Shown here in pieces: positions 54,342-63,448 of a DNA stretch of 64,000 nt. Positions within the stretch are counted from its first letter, which is position 1. Each line of letters starts with the position of its first letter. The DNA lies in the NCBI RefSeq assembly GCF_016811105.1, contig NZ_JAFBGM010000002.1, positions 1,424,221 through 1,488,220 on the forward strand, read 5' to 3'. The notes below the pieces were generated by a model that worked only from the letters and a program-made list of their open reading frames with translations, was not told where the DNA came from and did no database searches. A program made the position numbers and the translations under genes. The stretch comes from Aurantibacter crassamenti. Lineage in GTDB: Bacteria; Bacteroidota; Bacteroidia; Flavobacteriales; Flavobacteriaceae.

Positions 54342-55183
54342 AATTTAAACTCCTCTTTACCATAGTGCTATTTGCTATTATAAATAGTTCAAATTGTATT
54401 GCTCAAGAAAAAACTTTGTACAAAGAGATTGATTCAACGAAATTATTTTTAGAAACATATTATCCGGCAGAGCTTGAAGCAAATAAAAGTTACCCAGCTA
54501 TGATTTTCTTTTTTGGTGGCGGATGGACTGGTGGAAATAGAAGTCATTTTATTAACCATGCGCAGTATTTTTCTAAAAGAGGAATTGTGTGTTTTTTGGC
54601 GGATTATAGAACAAAAAGTAAAAACAACACCACGCCGTTTGAATCGCTCAAAGATGCTAAATCTGCAATGCGATTTATTCGAAAAAACGCGAGTAATTTT
54701 AAAATCGACAGCGCTAAAATTATCGCTTCTGGAGGCTCAGCTGGCGGACATCTTGCTGCTGCAACAGCATTAATAGAAGACTTTAATGAAACCACTGATG
54801 ATATATCTATAAGTTCTGTACCAAATGCCTTAGTTCTTTACAACCCAGTAATTGATAATGGCCCAGGCGGTTATGGATACGAACGAATTGGTGCTACCTA
54901 TAAAAGTTTTTCCCCTTTACACAACATAAAAAAAGGAGCTCCTCCAACAATATTATTTTTAGGGACAAAGGATAAACATATACCGGTTGAAACGGTACAG
55001 TATTACAAAACCGTAATGAACAAAGTTGAAAGCAGATGCGAATTAAAAATTTATGAGGGTCAGGGACACGGTTTCTTTAATTATGCAAATTTTGAAAATT
55101 ACAAAAAGACAATTACTGAAACTGATATTTTTTTACAGTCGCTTGGGTATTTAAAAAAAGAACCAGTAGTAGCTATTAAGTAA
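54338..55183 (+). CDS. exported alpha/beta hydrolase (BD-FAE-like esterase)
   Basis: 281 residues, signal peptide ending at AQE near residue 23. Oxyanion motif FFFGGGWTGGN, nucleophile elbow GGSAGGH, DKHIPV with a likely catalytic Asp and GQGHGFFN with the catalytic His. Esterase of the bifunctional-feruloyl/acetyl-esterase-like group; natural substrate unknown. Translationally coupled to the NmrA-like gene. Confidence 0.85.
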   Translation: MKFKLLFTIVLFAIINSSNCIAQEKTLYKEIDSTKLFLETYYPAELEANKSYPAMIFFFGGGWTGGNRSHFINHAQYFSKRGIVCFLADYRTKSKNNTTPFESLKDAKSAMRFIRKNASNFKIDSAKIIASGGSAGGHLAAATALIEDFNETTDDISISSVPNALVLYNPVIDNGPGGYGYERIGATYKSFSPLHNIKKGAPPTILFLGTKDKHIPVETVQYYKTVMNKVESRCELKIYEGQGHGFFNYANFENYKKTITETDIFLQSLGYLKKEPVVAIK

Positions 55184-55216
55184 AAATAGTTACGCGGACC
55201 AAAGTTTCTTAAAATA

Positions 55217-55252
55217 ACAATGGGAATAGAATTTATTATCTATTCCCATTGT
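55217..55252. terminator. bidirectional terminator
   Basis: ACAATGGGAATAGA and TCTATTCCCATTGT form a perfect 14-bp stem with an 8-nt loop between convergent genes (ending 55183 plus and 55282 minus). A-rich and T-rich flanks are modest; it likely serves both directions. Confidence 0.75.
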
Positions 55253-55281
55253 GCTAAAAAATTGTTTAAAAATCAAATAAC

Positions 55282-56772
55282 CTACGCAGGCATGTCAGGC
55301 AACTTCCATCCATCACGATAGGTATGACTCACCAGTTCTTTTGCAAATTCACTAGCAGAAAAAGGCTCCGTCCAATCTTTTTGAAATTTCGGTCGACCAC
55401 CATCGGTAGTGACAAAATTATCACGAATAACTGTTTTAATAGTTTCATCATCTCCAATATTGGTGAACTGCATGTTGGCACCATCCCATTCTAAAATTTT
55501 ATTCAATGATTGTAATCGTACAGCTAAAACTCCCATAACTACCATTTCATTAAATGGTCCTGCTTCAGAAAAATCAGAAGTACAAGGTTTGCGATTTTCA
55601 GGACTTTCTTTACAAGCACGAACCCAATCCATCTCATGTGCCCCTTTGTTCCAAGCCAATCCTATTTCTTCCTCAACCCGTCGTTCTGTTTTAGCAACTT
55701 TTGGTAAATCTCTACCAATAATTTCAGGTTCCACTCCATAACAACCTGCATGAATAATTCCTTTAGTTCCATAAAAGAAGGTACCACCACCTGATTTATT
55801 TGGATCCTTACCATTCGTCCATCCTTTAGGTAATGCTGGTTTAATTCCTCCATCAAACCATGAGACTTCAACTTCTGGCAGTTTTACTTTACCAATTTTT
55901 CCACGCTTCGGAAAAGTCATCTTAACAGATTGTGCAGTTGGCGCACAATCTCTTAGTAGTAATGAAGAACTACCTTGTGCTTTCGTCGGATATCCTAATT
56001 TTAAAGCTTCGAAAACGGGGTGTAAAATATGGCAGGCCATATCACCTAAGGCACCAGTACCATAATTCCACCAACCACGCCAGTTCCAAGGATGATACAC
56101 TTGATTATACGGAACTAATTTTGCAGGTCCTGTAAACAAATCCCAATCTAAAGTATCAGGAACCCAGTGACCTTGTGTCGGCGGATTTAAACCTTGTGGC
56201 CAAGTAGGACGATTTGTAAACGACTCTACTTTGGTAATTTCACCAATGGCACCACTCCATATCAATTCACAGGTTTCAGCCACCCCAGCACCTGAGGCAC
56301 CTTGATTCCCCATTTGAGTTGCAACCTTATGTTTCTTGGCAAGTTTGGTCAATAAACGTGATTCATAAACGGAATGTGTCAATGGCTTTTGCACATACAC
56401 GTGCTTGCCACGAATCATAGCCTCTGCCGCAACAATGGCGTGTGTATGATCTGCAGTGGCAATAACCACTGCATCAAATTCATCAGCCATTTCATCGAAC
56501 ATGACTCTAAAATCTTTAAAGCGTTTCGCTTTAGGAAAATGTTCAAAACAACGTTTCGCATAATTCCAATCTACATCACAAAGACCGACAATATTTTCAC
56601 TTTCAAGGTTTCTTAAATTTCCAAATCCCATGCTTCCGACACCAACACCAACAATATTTAATTTGTCACTGGGTGCCTTGTGTCCTAATCCGGTAATTAC
56701 ATTACTGGGAAGAATGGAAATACCGACTGCTGCGGTTCCTGATTTTCTAATAAAGTTTCTTCTTGTCGTCAT
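55282..56772 (-). CDS. Gfo/Idh/MocA family oxidoreductase with Tat-like signal
   Basis: 496 residues. MTTRRNFIRKSGTAAVGISIL is a Tat-type signal (RR-N-F-I-R-K). The Rossmann core (NIVGVGVGSMGFGNLRNL) and the typical HADHTHA and KPLTHSVYES (catalytic Lys) follow, then the long C-terminal beta domain with PYNQVYHPWNWRGWWNYGTGALGDMACH. This secreted subfamily is common in Bacteroidota and Planctomycetes and acts on glycan-derived sugars by an NAD-bound mechanism. Confidence 0.9.
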   Translation of the reverse strand: MTTRRNFIRKSGTAAVGISILPSNVITGLGHKAPSDKLNIVGVGVGSMGFGNLRNLESENIVGLCDVDWNYAKRCFEHFPKAKRFKDFRVMFDEMADEFDAVVIATADHTHAIVAAEAMIRGKHVYVQKPLTHSVYESRLLTKLAKKHKVATQMGNQGASGAGVAETCELIWSGAIGEITKVESFTNRPTWPQGLNPPTQGHWVPDTLDWDLFTGPAKLVPYNQVYHPWNWRGWWNYGTGALGDMACHILHPVFEALKLGYPTKAQGSSSLLLRDCAPTAQSVKMTFPKRGKIGKVKLPEVEVSWFDGGIKPALPKGWTNGKDPNKSGGGTFFYGTKGIIHAGCYGVEPEIIGRDLPKVAKTERRVEEEIGLAWNKGAHEMDWVRACKESPENRKPCTSDFSEAGPFNEMVVMGVLAVRLQSLNKILEWDGANMQFTNIGDDETIKTVIRDNFVTTDGGRPKFQKDWTEPFSASEFAKELVSHTYRDGWKLPDMPA

Positions 56773-57079
56773 TTAGAATTGAAATTAAAGTTAGTTTGCT
56801 AAATAGATTTTGCATGAAATACTATTATGCCTAAAAGATATAAACTTTTTTTTTCAATGTTCTGTCGACGCTAATATTTGTTTAGGGTAAAGCTGTTTTT
56901 TTGATATTTTGAGAATCGCAAACAGCTATCTATTTCTTGAAAGTAAAATAAGATTAGATTCCGAAATTGTCTTCAGATTAATTAATTGAATGGTTTATGG
57001 AAAATGAAAAGCCGTGCTGATCTAATTATAGGCAACCATAAACTCAACACTATTATTTATATGTTTTGAATAAGATGGC
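56773..57079. other. intergenic region
   Basis: About 307 bp between two minus-strand genes. GTTTATGG (56993-57000) and CCATAAAC (57035-57042) could form a weak stem near the msrA end. Otherwise I see nothing in it. Confidence 0.4.
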
Positions 57080-57571
57080 TTACTTAAGAAAAGTACCAAA
57101 ACGTTCAAAATGACACGTATACCCATTAGGTATACGAAGCAAATAATCTTGATGTTCAGGTTCTGCTGGCCAAAAAACTGTAAAAGGTTCTAAAGTAGTC
57201 ACCGCATTTGCTTCCCACCGATTGGAATCATCAACAATTTTAATCACTTCTTCGGATATCGCTTTCTCTTCTTCATTCTGAAAAAATATAGTAGAACGAT
57301 AACTAGACCCACGATCATTGCCTTGTTGGTCTATTGTGGTAGGATTATGAATTCTAAAAAAATAATCTAAAATAGCCTTAAACGAAGTTTCATTTGAGTC
57401 GTAAGTTAATTCGATTCCCTCTGCATGACCTGGGTGATTTTTGTACGTAGGATTTTCATTTTCTCCACCTAAATAACCAACTTCAGTATCTTTAATTCCG
57501 GGTTGCACTCTAAACAAATCTTCCATTCCCCAAAAGCAACCCCCAGCGATATATGCTTTTTTAATACTCAT
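57080..57571 (-). CDS. msrA: peptide methionine sulfoxide reductase A
   Basis: 163 residues, compact form. The signature GCFWGMEDLFR gives nucleophile Cys12; GYLGGENENPTYKNHPGHAEGIELTYD and QGNDRGSSYRSTIFF follow. A C-terminal Cys (NGYTCHFERFG) may resolve the sulfenate. Reduces the S-epimer of methionine sulfoxide in the cytosol. First to be read after selO and msrB on the same strand, so part of a redox repair group. Confidence 0.95.
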   Translation of the reverse strand: MSIKKAYIAGGCFWGMEDLFRVQPGIKDTEVGYLGGENENPTYKNHPGHAEGIELTYDSNETSFKAILDYFFRIHNPTTIDQQGNDRGSSYRSTIFFQNEEEKAISEEVIKIVDDSNRWEANAVTTLEPFTVFWPAEPEHQDYLLRIPNGYTCHFERFGTFLK

Positions 57572-57630
57572 TCTTTTCTTTTTAATTCTTTTAATCTATC
57601 CGTCTTAAAACAAACAAATTCAAAATAGTT

Positions 57631-59199
57631 TTATGAACTGCACGACAACATTGAACATCCTACTTTATGTCGCGCCCAATCCGGTCGTTTTGCAAACCAT
57701 TTTTCATTTTCGGGTTGCTCATCATAGGGTTTTTTCAATAACTGATACAATTCATCAATCAAACTATAATCCGCTTCGTCAGCGGCATCAATAGCTAATT
57801 GCGCCATGAAATTTCGCAACACATATTTAGGATTGGTTTTATTCATGGCCGTTTTTCTTTCATCATCAGAAAGCATCTCTTTTTTCAACCGAACTTGATA
57901 GTTTGAAAACCATTCGTTCCATTCGCCTTCAAGTTCACCCGTAATTTCTATTGCATTATAAAAGGCTGCTTCAACAATTGCCAAACCTTCTACCTCACCC
58001 TCTTTTTGAAAATTTGCTAGATTCCTGAAAAAGATAGTCATATCCGTTTCAGATTTTTGCAAAATTGCTTCAAGTGAAGTAACCAATTGTAGGTCATTTT
58101 CATCCTTTTCAAACAATCCAAGTTTTGACTGCATCATAGACAAATACGCGGCATCCGTTTGTTCTTGTAAAGTCTTTAAAATATCTTGTAAAGGTGCAAC
58201 CTCATCAATCAACGGATAAAGTGCATTCGCCAATTTGTATAGATTCCACAGCACAAGATCTGGCTGCGAACCGTAACGATATCTTTTATGTTGCCTATCT
58301 GTAGTGTTGGGTGTCCAGCCATGGTCATATCCTTCCAACCAACCATACGGACCATAATCAATAGTCAATCCTAAAATCGACATATTATCCGTATTCATAA
58401 CCCCATGAACAAAACCAACACGTTGCCAATGCATAACCATTGCCAAACTTTTCTCACCCACCTCTTTTAAAAATTTCAGATAGGTTTCTTTTGACGGTTC
58501 ACCCAAATGTGCATAGTGGTGTTTGATGGTATAATCAACAAGGATTCTTAAAGTCGTTGTATCTTCGCGGGAAGCAAAAATCTCATAACTACCGAAGCGT
58601 AAAAAAGATGGTGCTACCCTACACACAATAGCGCCTTTTTCATATTCAGGATTACCATTGTAGAGTACATCACGTAAAACTTGATCACCAGAAAGCGCCA
58701 ATGATAATGCTCTAGTTGTAGGTACACCCAAATGGTACATAGCTTCGCTACACAGGTATTCACGAATTGACGAACGCAAGACCGCCAAACCATCAGCAGT
58801 TCTTGAATACGGTGTTTCACCTGCACCCTTTAATTGTAAAGCCCAGCTTTTATTATTGTGTTCAACTTCAGTCAAATTAATTGCGCGACCATCACCCAAC
58901 TGCCCAGCCCAATTTCCGAATTGATGACCACCATAACACATTGCAAAAGGAGATGTATTTGGCAAAACCTCATTGCCCGTAAAAACCTTTAAAAAAGCCT
59001 CACTTTTAGCATCGTCAACAGTTAGCCCCAATTCATTCAACATTTCAGAAGAAACATGAAGCATTTCAGCATTTGCTGTGGTTTTTGGCGTTACATAAGA
59101 AAAACAAGATTTCATTACTTGCCGTCTACCATTCGCTGTAATTGGATCCGCAGGCAGCTCTTTATTGAACTTGTCTTGTATGTTTAATTTTAAACTCAA
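57631..59199 (-). CDS. selO: protein adenylyltransferase SelO
   Basis: 522 residues, full length for SelO/YdiU. Landmarks: HQFGNWAGQLGDGRAINL, LQLKGAGETPYSRTADGLAVLRSSIREYL, HGVMNTDNMSILGLTIDYGPYG (metal-binding and active site of the inverted pseudokinase) and a C-terminal CSMLSCSS. Selenocysteine-bearing homologues have Sec near this end; here it is Cys. SelO adds AMP to proteins and is linked to oxidative stress. Lies between msrA and msrB, same strand. Confidence 0.94.
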   Translation of the reverse strand: MSLKLNIQDKFNKELPADPITANGRRQVMKSCFSYVTPKTTANAEMLHVSSEMLNELGLTVDDAKSEAFLKVFTGNEVLPNTSPFAMCYGGHQFGNWAGQLGDGRAINLTEVEHNNKSWALQLKGAGETPYSRTADGLAVLRSSIREYLCSEAMYHLGVPTTRALSLALSGDQVLRDVLYNGNPEYEKGAIVCRVAPSFLRFGSYEIFASREDTTTLRILVDYTIKHHYAHLGEPSKETYLKFLKEVGEKSLAMVMHWQRVGFVHGVMNTDNMSILGLTIDYGPYGWLEGYDHGWTPNTTDRQHKRYRYGSQPDLVLWNLYKLANALYPLIDEVAPLQDILKTLQEQTDAAYLSMMQSKLGLFEKDENDLQLVTSLEAILQKSETDMTIFFRNLANFQKEGEVEGLAIVEAAFYNAIEITGELEGEWNEWFSNYQVRLKKEMLSDDERKTAMNKTNPKYVLRNFMAQLAIDAADEADYSLIDELYQLLKKPYDEQPENEKWFAKRPDWARHKVGCSMLSCSS

Positions 59200-59298
59200 A
59201 ATAGTTTTCCTTTCTTTTTAATATACCATGGTGATTCCAACAAATTAAGTCGTTTGTTCAGCCTAGTCCTTACGGAAAGGTTCAAGCTAAAACCGCAA

Positions 59299-59772
59299 TT
59301 ATTCTTCGTTAGATTGTGTTTCTAATTGCATTGATTCTGAGTTGATGCAATAACGGAGTCCACTTGGCTCAGGGCCATCCGGAAAAACGTGCCCTAAGTG
59401 TCCGTCACAGGTATTGCACATCACTTCTACACGCACCATTCCGAAAGAAGAATCTTTATGATATTTAATTGCGTTTGCTGCAATAGGTTGTGTAAAACTT
59501 GGCCAACCCGTACCCGATTCAAATTTAATAGTAGAATCAAACAAAGGCGTATCACAACACACACAGTTATATTTTCCCGCTTCATGAACACTACATAAGG
59601 CACCAGAATGTGGAGCTTCAGTTCCTTTTTGGCGTGTAATTCTATATTGTTCAGGCGTCAAAATAGCCTTCCATTCGGCTTCTGTTTTCTCAACCCTTTT
59701 ATCTGGTGTCGGATTACCTTTAACACTAAAATGAATTATATCTTTCCAATTTAACATGTCTTTATCTTTCAT
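59299..59772 (-). CDS. msrB: peptide methionine sulfoxide reductase B
   Basis: 157 residues, no signal peptide. Two CxxC-type zinc sites (YNCVCCDTPLF and MCNTCDGHLGHVF), the FESGTGWPSF motif and the catalytic RYCINSESM near the C-terminus. Reduces the R-epimer of methionine sulfoxide. About 100 bp upstream of selO on the same strand. Together with msrA it covers both epimers. Confidence 0.95.
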   Translation of the reverse strand: MKDKDMLNWKDIIHFSVKGNPTPDKRVEKTEAEWKAILTPEQYRITRQKGTEAPHSGALCSVHEAGKYNCVCCDTPLFDSTIKFESGTGWPSFTQPIAANAIKYHKDSSFGMVRVEVMCNTCDGHLGHVFPDGPEPSGLRYCINSESMQLETQSNEE

Positions 59773-59872
59773 TTATTTGTTACTGTAAAATTAAGAACAA
59801 CAAATCACTTTAACTTTCTTCTATTCTATTAGTATTGTCGTTATCAAAACAGAAACTAACACAATACCTATA

Positions 59873-61285
59873 TTACTTTGGTGCCTTTATAACTTCTTGA
59901 TTCACAACCGCACCATCAACATCATAATGTGTAAATTGAATTGTAGGTGTTTTTTTATCGCGAAATACGTTCACTGCCAAAAAGCCACCTTTTACACGTA
60001 AAAACTTATGTTCCGGTCGAATATCATTAGGATCCCAACCTTGTGCATGATTATCACTAACGGGGCCTTGACTAAATTCACGCAAACCAGTTTTTGGATC
60101 TACAGAAACATATTGCCAATGCCGATCCCCATTAATTACAAAAACTTTTTGTGTGGCTAAGTACTTTCGCAACCATTCGCCTTCCGTTTCAAATGAACGG
60201 TTTGAATGATTATCAAATTTACCTTTTGATCGGTCTGGTCCAACAACAGGTGTTGGTGAAACAAGAATTTTAAAACTTGCATCCGATGTTTCTACCGTTT
60301 CTTTAAACCATTCAATTTGTTCGGCACCCCAAATAGTTTTTTCCTTTCCATCGGGTGCTTTATTGTCACTTCTAAATTCGCGTACATCTACCATCCATAC
60401 TTGTAAATCTTTACCCCAGCGAACAGTTCTGTAGGGTTTTTCTATAATGGGCACTTGCTCACGCCATATGTCTAAACCATCTAGATAACTTAATTCTCCA
60501 AAAGGTGTAGAATACGGCGTTGTATCATCTTTTAATAAATCGTGATCGTCTTTTTGTTGATACACAGACGTGCTACTATAAAAATCAACTAAGGCAGGCC
60601 ACGAATTCATTGCATGCCATTTGTGCCGTGCCAATTCAACTGTATAGGCCATTGGCCCGGGTTTATCATAATATACATAATCACCAGTTTGGCAATGAAA
60701 AGACGGGTTCAATTTCCGCATGCTATCATAAATTTTAAAACCACGTTGTGGATCATCATGAGACCAAAAATACTGGCATGTTGACGAGGTAAACAATATT
60801 GGAACTGCTTCATCAGCCGAAGGAGCCGTTGTAAAGGCACCCTTAATTTCAGTACTAGTGGCATCGCTATTTTTTCTACCTTGAATAATAATAGCATATG
60901 TGGTGTTTGAAGCTAAGCCATCAAATTTTTGTTTTATAGTAAAATCTTTATAGCCAGACACATATTCCCAATCCGTTGTAATTGTAGTGTCTTTAGACTT
61001 TAAGGTTATTTTCACTTGACCGGCAGCACCTTCTACAGCACCCTCCATTTTTTGCACGGGCATGGAATTATCAAAATCTATAGGAGGTCTGAAAGTGGTG
61101 TTTTTTTGTTCATGATAAATGGCAACAGGTTTTGCAGTTTTACATAAACGTGTTAGAATAATTGCCGATGAGTGGGTAACCTCCCCTATTTTAAAACCAG
61201 TAGTAAAATATATGGTGTCATCATTCTGTGCTGTACTTTGCACAATACCTAATGAAAAAAATAGTAGGGTAAAGAAAACTCTCAT
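59873..61285 (-). CDS. exported alkaline phosphatase D family protein (PhoD-like)
   Basis: 470 residues, signal peptide ending STAQ near residue 19. After an immunoglobulin-like N-terminal part come PhoD-type motifs: FHCQTGDYVYYD, YQQKDDHDLLKDD (metal ligands), VWMVDVREFRSD, and VFVINGDRHWQYVSVD. Metal-dependent phosphodiesterase or phosphomonoesterase outside the cytosol. It is the last ordinary gene before array 2. Confidence 0.9.
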   Translation of the reverse strand: MRVFFTLLFFSLGIVQSTAQNDDTIYFTTGFKIGEVTHSSAIILTRLCKTAKPVAIYHEQKNTTFRPPIDFDNSMPVQKMEGAVEGAAGQVKITLKSKDTTITTDWEYVSGYKDFTIKQKFDGLASNTTYAIIIQGRKNSDATSTEIKGAFTTAPSADEAVPILFTSSTCQYFWSHDDPQRGFKIYDSMRKLNPSFHCQTGDYVYYDKPGPMAYTVELARHKWHAMNSWPALVDFYSSTSVYQQKDDHDLLKDDTTPYSTPFGELSYLDGLDIWREQVPIIEKPYRTVRWGKDLQVWMVDVREFRSDNKAPDGKEKTIWGAEQIEWFKETVETSDASFKILVSPTPVVGPDRSKGKFDNHSNRSFETEGEWLRKYLATQKVFVINGDRHWQYVSVDPKTGLREFSQGPVSDNHAQGWDPNDIRPEHKFLRVKGGFLAVNVFRDKKTPTIQFTHYDVDGAVVNQEVIKAPK

Positions 61286-61496
61286 ACTGCTTATTTAAGG
61301 TGATACTAAAAATAGCCAATAATTATAGCTGGTCGATTTTTAACACAATAGTAAGGCAAATACTTTTTTAAAGTTGCTCTATTGCTTTCGGATTTAAAGA
61401 TATTTAAAAAGAATTCTGCTTTATGAACAAAATGGACTTTACTCAGACGAAAAAAAACATAAACCTAATCGTTCGTGCTTACTAGTGCGCATCGCT
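61286..61496. other. intergenic region before array 2
   Basis: Contains AAATGGACTTTACTC (61431-61445), close to the motif AAATGGACCTYACTC that occurs twice in cassette F. Otherwise nothing recognised. Confidence 0.4.
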
Positions 61497-61697
61497 ACAG
61501 TTTACAATAAAAACATAATGCAGTGTTTAAGGCCAAATCAAAAGGTCTGTGTATATTTATAATGATGATACCCCGATAGCTATCGAGAATAAATTTAGCT
61601 TTTGACACGAAAGGAATAAAATTAAAAATAAGTTTTAGATTAGTAATACTAAAAATGGAATAAACGTAATAGTACGTTTAGCCAATTGTTAGGCACA
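61497..61697 (+). repeat. cassette repeat r16 (array 2 left edge)
   Basis: Left end ACAGTTTACAAT is decayed. The inner segment AAAAGGTCTGTGTATATTTATAATG is conserved. The right end holds TAAACGTA-ATAG-TACGTTTA (61661-61680) and GCCAATT, as in r0. Right arm GTTAGGCACA (61688-61697). Confidence 0.85.
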
Positions 61698-61719
61698 ATA
61701 CTAAAAACGCAGTCAAAAT

Positions 61720-62466
61720 TTGAAAATCATAGCCAAAATATTTTGTATAGGTCTTTTAATATCATTTTACGGGTGTCTACCTGGCATTGGAGAATGGGAT
61801 ATAACCCTATATGAACAAAAAATTGAGGGAACGTCTAAGGCTATTTATAAATACGATGCTTGGGGTGGAAGGGATTCGCACGTTTCCGGATATACGGTTC
61901 GGGACACCACTCAAAAATTCACAATCGCAGGAGTCAATAATTTACCGATTTCACAGTTAACTGACATCCCAAATAAAAATCTAATTCAGGCTATTGCGAC
62001 AGTTCGAGTTCCTTATGAAGAGATGAAAGACTTAGAAGAATTATTTGTACCTGTAGAAACAAAAAAAATAGAAATTGAGGGACTAAATCTTCGAATAAAA
62101 TACTATCAAGATAAAGACTTGAGAAATATGAAAAGAAGATATTACAGATATCAATTCAATGGTTTTAAAGAGACAAGAGATTCTATAACTTTTTATGACT
62201 TAAATGATATAGTTAGTATGGACAAATCGCCACATAGAGATAGTATAAAAGTAAAAAAAGGACATGTAATAATACGGCAAAGAGAGAATCTAGGAATAGT
62301 AGCAATAGAAATTGAGGATTTAACCCTATCAAATGGACAGGATAGTTTGATATCTAACTTGAGTTGCGTTTTGACGTCCAAAAACAAAATTGAATTGAGT
62401 GAATTTTCTGACTACGGGATGTTTAAAGAAAAAAGTACTGCGCCTAACAATGGCTATAGCAAATAG
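61720..62466 (+). CDS. lipoprotein of unknown function (cassette O)
   Basis: 248 residues with a TTG start at 61720 (no ATG fits). Lipoprotein signal MKIIAKIFCIGLLISFYGC (Cys19). The rest is soluble; a segment with many basic and acidic residues reads YYQDKDLRNMKRRYYRYQFNGFKETRDS. No family. The last six codons lie inside the repeat, past the TGCGCCTAAC arm at 62439-62448, as happens in integron cassettes. Confidence 0.72.
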   Translation: MKIIAKIFCIGLLISFYGCLPGIGEWDITLYEQKIEGTSKAIYKYDAWGGRDSHVSGYTVRDTTQKFTIAGVNNLPISQLTDIPNKNLIQAIATVRVPYEEMKDLEELFVPVETKKIEIEGLNLRIKYYQDKDLRNMKRRYYRYQFNGFKETRDSITFYDLNDIVSMDKSPHRDSIKVKKGHVIIRQRENLGIVAIEIEDLTLSNGQDSLISNLSCVLTSKNKIELSEFSDYGMFKEKSTAPNNGYSK

Positions 62467-62644
62467 GGCATAAAGCGCCTAATTTAAAGGCTTGGGCTCA
62501 TTTACTAAGTCCGCCAAATCTTTTGGATTTGGCAATTAAAAAAAGAAAAATAATTACAAAACAAAAAGCTCTGGCTCGCAGACCAGACGGAAACGAAAAG
62601 TTTCCTTGCCTGCCCTACTTGCCATAGCCTAAGCGTTACCACAC
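62434..62644 (+). repeat. cassette repeat r17
   Basis: Left arm TGCGCCTAAC (62439-62448), right arm GTTACCACAC (62635-62644). Inner arms 62452-62469 and 62612-62629 pair at 16 of 18, both exceptions A.C. Hairpins GCCAAATC/GATTTGGC and GGAAAC/GTTTCC. Confidence 0.92.
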
Positions 62645-62653
62645 ATTTAAGAA

Positions 62654-63253
62654 ATGACCGTAATAATATTATTTTTCTTGATTATAATTGGATTGAATTG
62701 CATTCCTTTTGTGGTCAAAACGGAGTTTCCAAAATTAGAAACACTTATTAAACGAACACTAATAATCACTTCGATTATTTTTATTTTAATGGTAATCTTG
62801 TTGTCAAATGGTTACCAACTAAAAGGAATTTACTCTCACTCATTTATAGAACTGACTTTTATAATTTTAATTCTTTTTTACTTTAGTTTTTTCAAGAACA
62901 ATAAATCGAAGTTATTATCACTTTTTATATTAGTCCCATTAATTTCTTTGGCAACATTACTACTTGTATTTGAGCAAGTTATTACCGAATACAAGATAAA
63001 TGAAAAATATAAAATTGAAGTTTCAAAGAGTGGATTTTTAGGCTGCGGAGAAAGAGTTTCAATCACTAAATCGGATTTAGGGATATTCCGTAAAAGAATA
63101 TTGATACGAACGGATTTATGTTTAATCGGAATAGATAAGATAGAAACGGTAGAGTTCAACGAAAATGGCGCTGAATTTTTAATTTATCATAATGGGATTT
63201 TTGATAGTGAAAACCCATATAAATTCGAAATAAAAAATAAAAACGTGTGGTAA
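62654..63253 (+). CDS. membrane protein of unknown function (cassette P)
   Basis: 199 residues with four hydrophobic segments in the first 110 residues (about 1-17, 33-50, 65-79, 86-106), then a soluble tail with basic and acidic residues and two Cys (GCGERV, DLCLIG). No family. The TAA stop is formed by the repeat arm itself (GTGTGGTAAC, 63245-63254), so the gene fills the cassette to its end. Confidence 0.72.
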   Translation: MTVIILFFLIIIGLNCIPFVVKTEFPKLETLIKRTLIITSIIFILMVILLSNGYQLKGIYSHSFIELTFIILILFYFSFFKNNKSKLLSLFILVPLISLATLLLVFEQVITEYKINEKYKIEVSKSGFLGCGERVSITKSDLGIFRKRILIRTDLCLIGIDKIETVEFNENGAEFLIYHNGIFDSENPYKFEIKNKNVW

Positions 63254-63448
63254 CAATGCCTATAATTAATGTGGGGTTTGGGTTTTTACGCCAAGGTCTG
63301 TGTATATTTATGAGGTCGCAAAATCTTTGGGATTTTGCTTTAGACAAGAAAAAATAAAACAAAACAAAAAGATTTGGCTACGAGCTGTGGAGCAATAGGA
63401 ATTGTAAATCACCGCCCCACACTAATCATAGCCGCACCGTTGGCGCAA
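63245..63448 (+). repeat. cassette repeat r18
   Basis: Left arm GTGTGGTAAC is the perfect complement of the cassette P start; right arm GTTGGCGCAA (63439-63448). Inner arms 63260-63276 and 63415-63431 pair at 15 of 17, both exceptions A.C. Confidence 0.92.
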
